Below are positions 1-6,621 of a stretch of 11,785 nt of DNA, piece after piece. Every line of letters starts with the position of its first letter. Position 1 is the stretch's first letter. The notes beneath the pieces are model-generated. The model did not search any database and was not told the origin of the DNA. It saw only the letters and a list, made by a program, of their open reading frames with translations. The position numbers were made by a program, and so were the translations under genes. Origin of the DNA: Irineochytrium annulatum (taxonomy: Eukaryota > Chytridiomycota > Chytridiomycetes > Chytridiales > Chytridiaceae); NCBI GenBank assembly GCA_027600665.1, contig JADGJL010000944.1:1-11785 (forward strand), in the 5' to 3' direction.

Positions 1-1
1 G

Positions 2-412
2 CTCCAGATCGCGACCCATACCACGCACACGACGACGCACGCGACAACCACCTTCGTCCACCCGACCTTCACGCCCTCTCCCTCCACGACCTACACCGCC
101 AGCCCCGCCATGACGCGCTCCCCCTCCCACCCGAACTTCTCCCAATACCCCATGTCCCCGGCCTCACCCGTCACGACGTCGAGCTTCGGCGATCGGAGAC
201 CGTCCACGCATTCCCATCACTCGGGGGGAAGCCAGAACGGGAGTTCCGGTGTCGGGGTCGGGAACAGGGACAGGGAGGAGGTCGGTGTGGGCGCGGGGAT
301 CTTCAGCGAGAGGAGGCAGAAGGAGGAGAGGAGGAAGAAGGAGAAGGACGTCATGTTTATGAATGATGTCATGATGGGGGGTGGGGGAGGTGGTGGGAGG
401 AGGAAGAAGTGA
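2..412 (+). CDS. 3' end of an unrecognised gene (C-terminal low-complexity region)
   Basis: An open frame runs from the left window edge to a TGA at 410-412, giving about 136 residues with no visible start, so this is the C-terminal part of a gene that begins outside the window. The first third is Thr/His/Pro/Ser-rich. The middle holds repeated SP and TSP motifs that could be phosphorylation sites. Next come a Gly/Val-rich stretch and a very charged Arg/Lys/Glu segment around 307-350 that could form a short basic helix. The protein ends in a run of seven glycines followed by RRKK. An in-frame ATG at 110 exists, but the same composition continues upstream of it, so I do not take it as the start. 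No domain is recognisable. The tail looks like the disordered end of a regulatory or nuclear protein, but that is inference. I am confident about the stop and frame, not about function. Confidence 0.55.
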   Translation, partial: LQIATHTTHTTTHATTTFVHPTFTPSPSTTYTASPAMTRSPSHPNFSQYPMSPASPVTTSSFGDRRPSTHSHHSGGSQNGSSGVGVGNRDREEVGVGAGIFSERRQKEERRKKEKDVMFMNDVMMGGGGGGGRRKK

Positions 413-1561
413 TTGACAGTGTAGAATTGGTTGGTTGTGGTGGTGAAGTGTACAGGGGTAGTACGGATGCGGACGTACATGTACGATACATGACTCATTT
501 CTTAGCTTGGTAGTGCATATGGACCTTCTATCGTTCAATTCTCACTGCACTACACTTAATTTGTAATTTCCTGTGTGTTGTCAAGTTCCCTGCTTCCCAT
601 AATTCATGTTTACTGATTTTGCTATGATGAGCATTTCTATTCTAATATTGATGTACTCGACGCGGTACCAGGTTAATGCTGGATTTCTGTTTTTTTGCTT
701 TCCAAGTATTTGTCCAATGGTACCTTCTCTTTTTTGTCCTTATTTTTTCTTTTTACGACACTCACTGGCTGCGTGTCGGTTACGTTTTCAGAACAATGAT
801 GATCTCTTAGTACTAATGATGTGCTAGAACCGATTGCAAATTCTGTTGATGTTTTCTTTTGCACCACTCGCGGATTATGCAGGACATGTCCTTAATCGTA
901 ATTGCTGGAAACGGTACCGCCTTCCTCTTTGAGCTTATGGCCGAGGCTGATGTTGAACAATTAATATATCGCTTCTCATGACAGCAATTTGTTAAAAGAT
1001 TGTATGTACGTATGTGGAATGTTACTTGCTCTCTGACGACAACGTAGTCTTCTTCCGCAGTGATCTTGGCGCGCAAGTTGATATGCAGCCTTTATAGTCT
1101 TACAGATTTTCTTATCAATGCAAGCTTAGCCCTTATGCCAGGACGTGGCATGCTTGACTGCAGCGTCTTCACGTTTTTACGAACGCCTTACGATGCAATA
1201 GACGCAGCTACGGAATCGAAATTATTACTTAAAAAAGGCGGCCTAAGTATTCATTTTCGAAATCAACGCCAGCCTGATGATTATTGTATTAGTGGAATAA
1301 TCTCTCGTGATCCTCGATAAGCGCTCATCATGCATAATAGGTAGCATTCTACTCATAATCTATAGTCGATACGACGCTCCTGCACTGCAACCCGTGTCAA
1401 TGGTTAAACGTCCACCAATGACGGCATAAAGGCACAACCGGAAAGGGAGTTGACGTTCGGTAAATCAACCCTTCTTGCTAACGCATGTGTGGTGTGTTGC
1501 TCTCCGCAACTCGAATCCCCATCTTAGCACACCACCTCCCATTTGGTCCCGGGCCCGACCC
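413..1561. other. AT-rich intergenic spacer
   Basis: About 1.15 kb separates the stop of the left-edge gene from the stop of the minus-strand gene at 1562, so it must hold the converging 3' ends of both. It is visibly more AT-rich than the coding parts and has homopyrimidine and T-rich runs (for example around 690-760). Short open frames occur on both strands (for example 1060-1320 +) but show no coding-type third-position bias and no recognisable protein. I saw no canonical AATAAA signal on either strand, no tRNA and no clear repeat. A 10-bp palindrome gtacatgtac lies near 475-484. Confidence 0.6.
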
Positions 1562-1971
1562 TCACTTTTTCTTTGCCCCACCCTTCGGCGTGGGCCCCAG
1601 CCTCTTCAGCGCCGACATCCGCGGCTTTGGACCTTGAAGCGAAATGTCAGCATCAAACGACATACCACCTATAGATAACGCAAAGCAACCCACCCAGCCG
1701 CTTGAGCACCGACACCTTCTTCTTCGGGGTCTTTCGCTTCTGCCCTTGCTGCCCTTGTTGACCCTGCTGCTGCTGCTGTTGTGAATGCTGCTTGCTCGTC
1801 GGGCCCGCGCCTGCCTGGCCCTGGCGGTTCACTCCGACGCCGGGAGCGATCTTGCTCCGCTGCTGCCGGAGCATGGCAAATCTGTAGCAGATAAGATACA
1901 ATGTCAGCACATTGATGCCGTTCGAGAAGAGCGACGTACCGCTGGCTCAGCGTCATCCGGGAGGCGGGCAT
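1562..1971 (-). CDS. Small basic Gln-rich protein, CHTOP/Fop-like (three exons)
   Basis: The model joins exons 1971-1940, 1881-1694 and 1632-1562, giving 96 residues. Introns are 58 nt (1939-1882, donor GTACGT, branch CTGAC, acceptor CTACAG) and 61 nt (1693-1633, donor GTGGGT, branch CTGAC, acceptor TTCAAG). The frame is kept across both, and the start is the first ATG of the frame. Residues 6-15 read MTLSQRFAML, resembling the N-terminal motif of metazoan CHTOP (chromatin target of PRMT1), an mRNA-export adaptor of the TREX complex. A Gln-rich linker (42-58) and a Lys/Arg patch (59-66) follow. Then comes a duplicated motif, VSVLKRLGP at 67-75 and MSALKRLGP at 79-87, reminiscent of the KxRLG elements in CHTOP, and a Lys-rich tail. 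The RGG region and the C-terminal UAP56-binding helix of animal CHTOP are absent. Gene structure is well supported. The RNA-binding/export role is inference from short motifs. Without the second intron the protein would end at 1653 and lose the second motif. Confidence 0.68.
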
Positions 1972-2369
1972 GTGGTGATGGCGATATTTCAAATTTGACG
2001 ACTCAAACTAAACAACAATCTTTTGAGTGCCGGTGGAAATAGATCGTCGATGTGCCACCCCGCCGTTGCCCCGACATCTCGGGCCGGTGCAGCCGCCGAT
2101 GCGCTTCCTGTAAGTCTGCTTTTCGAATTTTACTTACACGGCGTCTCGTAACGTTCACGTGACTTCGAGCTCATCTCTAGCCCCAAAACACGGTTATCGT
2201 CTATGATGATGGATGATAAGTGAGAATGGACCACCACTTGGACCACATTGCTTCCTTTTATTCCGCCAAAGCTAGTTTTAAACATCTGTTGTCGCAGATC
2301 GCAATGCAATGGATCGCGTAAGGCTGCGGGCGTTGTTGAAGTGCCGCGGGGACGCGAAAGGGCGACAAC
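1972..2369. promoter_or_regulatory. Upstream region of the minus-strand small basic protein gene
   Basis: This stretch of roughly 400 bp lies upstream of the ATG at 1971 (minus strand) and should carry its 5' UTR and promoter. The 30 bases just before the ATG on the minus strand are A/T-rich, typical of a fungal leader. I could not pick out a convincing TATA box or a named regulatory site. The right part (from about 2290) rises in GC where the decayed locus begins. Confidence 0.3.
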
Positions 2370-2965
2370 TTAAAGGGAGCCCGTTGAGGCCGCGACGAAG
2401 TTTAGGCGGATGTTTCCGCGGTCGAGCTTGCTGGTCAGCTGGAGGCGAGGGCCGGCGGGGTTTATATGGAACGGATCGGATGAGGTTGTGGCGTTCAAAG
2501 CGGAGAACGGTCGGCTCGATAGTATGCACAACGAGCGCCGGCGATACTTCGACGAGTTGTTTAAATTTTCTGGCGCAAGGCTATCCGGAAGCAGTTCTGG
2601 GCTGCCTAATCATGTCCATAGTTTAAGGACAACTCGTCGACGCGCTCGGCGGCGAAGAACGGCGGGATGAACGAAAGCGTGCAGCGCAGAACATTTATTA
2701 AATGCACGTGGACGTCGTTTCAAACGCGGTCGCTAGTTGCGTCGGGCGGTAGCGCGACGTAGAGTCTCGCGAAGGTACAGTCCTCGTAATGTAATTGAAT
2801 GGAGTGGAATGTCGAGGTCGACACAAATCTTATGCGTCCAGCTCGCCTCGCACGAAGATACAGAAGGTTCTTCGCAGCACTGGGCCGGCCCCTCCGTGAT
2901 GCCCAACGAACCTGGTGCCGATTACGGGTAGGACCTGGGTGATGAATTGTGGCGGGTTTCTTCAT
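2370..2965 (-). pseudogene. Decayed, unrecognised minus-strand gene remnant
   Basis: Read on the minus strand, this GC-rich block gives protein-like stretches in two frames with breaks between them. One frame (about 2860 to 2633) contains a segment reading LHYEDCTFARLYVALPP and, after a single TGA at 2722-2720, continues with LRCTLSFIPPFFAAERVDEL before a TAG. A second frame is open from 2609 to the TAA at 2372-2370 and contains INPAGPRLQLTSKLDRGNI and RLNFVAAS. Codon third positions in these parts are mostly G or C, as in intact genes nearby, unlike the flanking spacers. The pieces are in order on one strand but need at least one frame change and one stop to be ignored, and no splice sites resolve both. 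I do not recognise the family. It could instead be a real gene with an unusual exon layout. Orientation and gene character are inference from composition. Confidence 0.35.
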
Positions 2966-3217
2966 ACAAGACCAAACCTCGGCGCATGACCAGACCGAGC
3001 ACCGATTATATCCTCAAGGAAATAAATAACGATTGGGAAGGAGATTGGGGATTAATGGTATAATTCGACGTGTCTTATCCTCAATGGTAAAAAATGCCTT
3101 TGGATTCGAGCAATTTCGGTGGCTGATTTCACCTCCTCGCCACACATAAAGGATCGTTCTGCGCAATTCCAAAACTTCATTCAACACCCGCAGCTCACAC
3201 TCAGTCAACCATCAGTG

Positions 3218-3576
3218 ATGACGAGGACGAAGGAATCCAGAGAAGCCATTTCGACCGGCCACGATCGCCGCACGCAGCACCGCGTTCCCGAGCACCACAG
3301 CTCCCACTTCAAGAAGGACGGCGCGGGACAAGCCAACTGGGGGATCCCCGGCGAGGAGCTGGAGGTCGACCTTGACCAGGAGGGGAACATCCGCGAGGAG
3401 CACCTCAAGGGAGACATGATCAGGGAAGGGACCACCGTAAAGGTTCGTTTGGCGTAATTTGCCACATTACCCTGTGCCCGTTGGACGCGTAACTAATGGC
3501 TTGAACTTTTCGCTGCATTCAGATCGTCGGTGAGAAGGAATTCAGGGCCGCGAAAGAGGCGATGAGCGGGAAGTGA
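3218..3576 (+). CDS. Small Stm1/HABP4-SERBP1-like protein (two exons)
   Basis: Exons 3218-3442 and 3523-3576 encode 92 residues. The 80-nt intron (3443-3522) has donor GTTCGT, a TAACTAAT branch region and acceptor TTCAG, in phase 0. The start is the first ATG after the TC-rich leader. Residues 32-42 read KKDGAGQANWG. This matches the DGAG-x-x-NWG signature of the hyaluronan/mRNA-binding family (HABP4/SERBP1; yeast Stm1), whose members bind ribosomes and mRNA. The rest is highly charged: a basic His/Arg-rich N-terminus (1-31), an acidic middle (44-62), and a C-terminal helix of alternating Lys/Glu with Ala. There is no signal peptide or membrane segment. At 92 residues it is far shorter than animal or yeast members and contains essentially one motif, so a cytoplasmic RNA- or ribosome-associated role is inference. 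Gene model confidence is high and family assignment moderate. Confidence 0.75.
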
Positions 3577-3685
3577 ACGGTCGCATGAGGCCGAACCGTG
3601 TGGGAATCGGTGGAGAGTAGATCATGATGATGGTTGGTCTTGCGTATGCATTCTGTACGAGCGCGAAAGCGATGAGTTTGCTGCA

Positions 3686-3691
3686 AATAAA
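3686..3691 (+). terminator. Probable polyadenylation signal AATAAA
   Basis: A canonical AATAAA lies 110 nt after the stop of the Stm1/SERBP1-like gene, on the same strand and followed by an AT-rich stretch, as expected for its 3' end. Confidence 0.5.
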
Positions 3692-4069
3692 GAGCTATTT
3701 TAAAGTCACATGTTAATTCGTATATTTTCTGTTTGCCACGAATAATGCGACGGGCAACTGAGCCTCTCTCGGGAAGATGTCTCTGTAAGGATAAAACGGG
3801 TCACGAGATAAAGAGAACTATAAAAAAAGGGAAGGTGATACGGATATTTTCCTAAACTCCGTCGTTTCATTCCCTTGATTCCCTTGGCATAAGGTCCACC
3901 CACCCTTTCGGCAATGTGGTAATCATCTGTGGTGCAATCTTTCCAAACCTCGCACTCAGCCCCATCTGCCGCCTGCACTAATGAACCCTTGGCTTGATTG
4001 ATTGTTGAGAAAAAGATAAAAAGGGCTGCAAAAAGGCTGTGCTCGTCGTCCCCCACGACTCACCTCGCA
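3692..4069 (+). promoter_or_regulatory. Spacer and promoter region of the eight-cysteine protein gene
   Basis: This 378-bp stretch between the upstream polyadenylation signal and the ATG at 4070 has no coding signal. The motif gataaaaag at 4014-4022 sits about 50 bp upstream of the ATG and could be a TATA-like element. A similar ctataaaaaaag lies near 3820. The leader just before the ATG (4041-4069) is C/T-rich, common for well-expressed fungal genes. Transcription start is not determinable by eye. Confidence 0.35.
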
Positions 4070-4675
4070 ATGAAGCAGTCCATCGTCTTTGTCCTTCCCG
4101 TCCTCGCCGTCGCCGCAGTCAGTGCCCAAGGCCCCGCGGCCCTGGCAGAGCTGACGGCCATCTTCGACACGATGCCTGCCTGCGCCGTTGTCGCGTGTAT
4201 CACGCCCCTCCAGTTGACGCCCGCCGACATCTGCTCGGGGGCAGGCGGGAACCCGCTCATTCTCGGCGGCGGTCCCGTCGTCAACAACGAGGCCTGCTCG
4301 GCCGGCATCGCCAAGGTGTGCTCGACGGCCGACGCGACGACGTTCGACCAGGCCGCGGAGGAGGTGGCGGCCATTTGCGCCACGTGCAAAGATGTCACGG
4401 GCTGCGACTTCTCCGCTAATGCAACGTCGACCTTCGTCGTCCCCGCCACGACCAACCCGGCCACTGCTGCTGCCACGTCGTCAGCCGCACGCGCCACCAC
4501 CGTCGCGGCAGCAAGCTCCTCCACTGCTGCGATGGCAACCTCGTCCGTGGCGGTCACCACGTCAGCGGCCGTGTCCGTACCCGCCTCCACTACCAAGTCG
4601 GGTGCCGCGTCCAGCGCCGCTGGATTCACAGCGGCCGCCCTTTCCGTTGTTGTTGTTGCAATGATGGCCTTATGA
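4070..4675 (+). CDS. Secreted eight-cysteine, CFEM-like, probably GPI-anchored protein
   Basis: The intronless frame encodes 201 residues from ATG 4070; an open frame exists upstream but has no ATG closer to good context. Residues 1-19 are a signal peptide (K near the start, hydrophobic core, VSA before Q20). The mature domain (about 20-115) has eight cysteines at 38, 43, 55, 76, 84, 103, 106 and 112. Its start, PACAVVACITPL, is the typical opening of fungal CFEM domains. From about 118 to 185 follows a Thr/Ser/Ala-rich linker expected to be O-glycosylated. The last 16 residues are hydrophobic (AALSVVVVAMMAL end) after a small-residue stretch suited to GPI attachment. CFEM proteins act at the cell surface or wall, in some fungi in haem uptake or host interaction. 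The family's usual CxC pair near the third cysteine is absent here, so CFEM-like is safer than CFEM. Confidence 0.85.
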   Translation: MKQSIVFVLPVLAVAAVSAQGPAALAELTAIFDTMPACAVVACITPLQLTPADICSGAGGNPLILGGGPVVNNEACSAGIAKVCSTADATTFDQAAEEVAAICATCKDVTGCDFSANATSTFVVPATTNPATAAATSSAARATTVAAASSSTAAMATSSVAVTTSAAVSVPASTTKSGAASSAAGFTAAALSVVVVAMMAL

Positions 4676-4739
4676 GTTTCTTCTTCCTAGGATACTTTGT
4701 TTGCAGCTCGTTCCTCATGTCAAAAGTTGACGAAATAAT

Positions 4740-4745
4740 AATAAA
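4740..4745 (+). terminator. Probable polyadenylation signal AATAAA
   Basis: AATAAA lies 65 nt after the TGA of the eight-cysteine protein gene in an AT-rich 3' flank, a plausible distance for a fungal polyadenylation signal. Confidence 0.5.
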
Positions 4746-5124
4746 TGCTATGTGCCAGACATTGATCGCTACAAATGTTTGCCTCATCTTGCGGAAATCT
4801 ATTGCATGTGTGGTAAGTAAAGAACGGCCTCCAACGGTGGCTATGCAACTAAAAGTCTTTCCCAAACAATCTTTGCTATTTTTTTCTTTTTTACAACAGC
4901 AGCCTATCTTGCTACGCCTTCTCCATACAAGTCATCGGGCAAAGGCGTTGTTGCATCACACGTTAAAATCAACTAGCATAAGCGCTTCCGCCTAAACCAC
5001 TGCTTTAAACTCTACTCGTTGCTTAACGTAAGTGTACATGAACAGTCGAAAGCCGACTACTAGGCACACCGCTTGTGTATACTACTCGCCTTGCGTGCAA
5101 GCCTAATGCTCTACGTCCCCAAGC
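4746..5124. other. Convergent intergenic spacer
   Basis: These 379 bp lie between the 3' end of the eight-cysteine gene (+) and the stop of the pirin gene (-), so both transcripts end toward each other here. It is AT-rich with T-runs near 4878-4895. The open frame on the plus strand between 4672 and 4995 lacks coding bias and I do not count it as a gene. No clear polyadenylation signal for the pirin gene was found on the minus strand. Confidence 0.5.
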
Positions 5125-6296
5125 TTAGCCCTCTAAATGCCCAATCTCCGAACGCCAGTCCCCGGCTCTTTCGAACCCGTTCTTCCCGCTCCGAAAATCA
5201 TCAAATGCCTCGTAAATTTCATCTTTCTCATTCATTACAAACGGCCCATGCTGAACGATCGGTTCCCCAATGGGTTCGCCCGCGATCAGCACGAAATGCG
5301 CGCCGTCATATCCGTCCTCCGTCCCCTCCGTGGCAGCCTCCAACGATACCGCCTCGCCCTCTGCTGAGAAGACAACCGTCGTGTGCGGGTCCACGTACGC
5401 GCCCCCGTCTGCGAATCGCACGCTCCCTTTCAGCGTGTATGCGAACGTCGTGTAGCCCGCGGGCACGGCCTGGACGAACCTCGCGCCCGGCTTCATCTGA
5501 AAATCCAAATAAAAGATCGGCGTGAACGTCCTCACTGCGGCGGTGACGCCCATGCTCTCCCCAGCGATGACTTTAACCTCTACGGACCCGTCCTCGCTTC
5601 TCGCGCGCGGCACGTCAGCGTCTTTCAGCTCCTGGTACCGCGGCTCGCACATCTTGTGCTCGGCGGGCAAGTTGATCCAGAGCTGGAGGCCACGGCAGGT
5701 GACCCCGGGAGGCGAGGCCGGCATCTCGGCGTGGACGATCCCGCGGCCGGCCGTCATCCACTGCAGGTCTCCGGGCTCAATGATGCCGCGGCGGCCGGTG
5801 AAGTCCTCGTGCTGGAAGGTGCCGGAGAGCATGTAGGTCGCGGTTTCGAAGCTGTCGGCGTGCCCCCGCGATAAGTATCGACTTTTCGAAGCTCATATAT
5901 ATACGTCAACAACGCTCACCCGCGGTGAGGGTGGTCCGGAAACCCGGCCGGCGCGGTCACAGCAAACTCGTCGAGCATGAGGAATGGATCAAGGTTGCTC
6001 AGCTGACGCGTGCCAATCGACCGCCGGACACGGGCGCCGTCGCCGTCGGCCTGCTCGACGGAGAGCACCTTCTTCCCCACCGTCTTAAGGCTCGTCACGG
6101 CAGCGGGAATTGACTTCGACATATCGAGAGGTGGTTGAGGGTATGCGGATGGTGGCGATGCCGTCCTCCAGTCCCCCGAAAACGACCGAATCAGCGTAGC
6201 GATATACTTGATGGCGGGCTCCCGAACTGCCGGGATGCGGATGAGGACGCCGAGCGCGAGAACGACGAAGGCGGTTGTTAGGAGGCCCCCTCGCAT
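5125..6296 (-). CDS. Pirin (cupin-fold metalloprotein), with N-terminal hydrophobic extension
   Basis: Two exons, 6296-5920 and 5851-5125, are joined over a 68-nt intron (5919-5852; donor GTGAGC, acceptor GACAG) that falls exactly inside the conserved FPDHPHRGFET motif. Counting from the ATG at 6122 the product is 309 residues, close to the roughly 290 of human pirin. In that numbering the iron-binding residues are His64, His66, His108 and Glu110. Other hallmarks are ARVRRSIG (30-37), LDPFLMLDEF (44-53), the block GDLQWMTAGRGIVHAEMP, and near the C-terminus HFVLIAGEPIGEPIVQHGPF. Pirins are double-cupin Fe proteins, acting as redox-sensing transcription cofactors or quercetinase-like dioxygenases. 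The frame stays open upstream through ATG 6296 (367 residues) and ATG 6374 (393 residues). It adds a segment with about 17 hydrophobic residues followed by basic ones, like a membrane anchor or mitochondrial presequence. I chose 6296 because third positions from there look coding; 6122 remains possible. Confidence 0.88.
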
Positions 6297-6374
6297 CCCA
6301 ATGCAGATGACAATTTCTCCCTTGTTCTCCTCGGCCCGATTTGTTCCGGACGCCGAGGGGCACAAGCTCCCCAT

Positions 6375-6621
6375 TTCCGCCCGCCACCCACTCGCAACCC
6401 GACGGTTTTGACGGTTGTTTAGTTAGTGACGGCTGTTTGCGTCACCGAGCCACAGAAGTGCCGCGGTCGTGTCTTCCAGCCCGATCAAGCACCACCTGCG
6501 ACAGTTGTGCGAGCGTGTGCTTTAGCAAGCGATACGGGTGGGAAGGTCGCATAAGGTCGCATAAGGCGCGATTTCCTCCCAGATCCCGCATTCCAAGTCG
6601 TGTTCGTGTCCCTCGCTATCA
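6375..6621. promoter_or_regulatory. Divergent promoter between pirin and PAQR genes
   Basis: About 250 bp (up to 500 if pirin starts at 6122) separate the two head-to-head genes, so they must share or abut promoters. The only patterned element is a 10-bp tandem repeat at 6543-6562. No TATA box is convincing on either strand. The region is fairly GC-rich, more like a housekeeping promoter. Confidence 0.45.
6543..6562. repeat. 10-bp direct tandem repeat in the divergent promoter
   Basis: The unit aaggtcgcat occurs twice back to back (6543-6552 and 6553-6562) and is followed by a partial third copy, aagg. It lies about 60 bp upstream of the PAQR start codon. Confidence 0.7.

Noticed and set aside
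1060..1320. 86-codon plus-strand frame
   Set aside because: AT-rich, no codon bias, no recognisable motif, in a region with no other gene signals.
1490..1535. tRNA-like piece: ctcgaatcccc resembling a B box, flanked by ggtgtgtt and agcacacc that could pair
   Set aside because: No A box, no T-stem pairing and a total length of about 43 nt; not a credible tRNA or half-tRNA.
1653..1692. Reading the small basic protein straight through to the TGA at 1655-1653 (ending in a hydrophobic tail)
   Set aside because: A 61-nt intron with donor GTGGGT, branch CTGAC and acceptor TTCAAG restores a frame carrying a second copy of the KRLGP motif, which is unlikely by chance.
4060..4629. 189-codon minus-strand frame opposite the eight-cysteine gene
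   Set aside because: Mirror of a GC-rich Ala/Thr/Ser-rich gene; the plus strand has signal peptide, ordered cysteines and GPI tail, the minus frame has only Ala/Val/Thr-rich noise.
5073..5874. Several plus-strand frames of 76-163 codons over the pirin gene
   Set aside because: The minus strand encodes full-length pirin with all metal ligands; these are antisense shadows.
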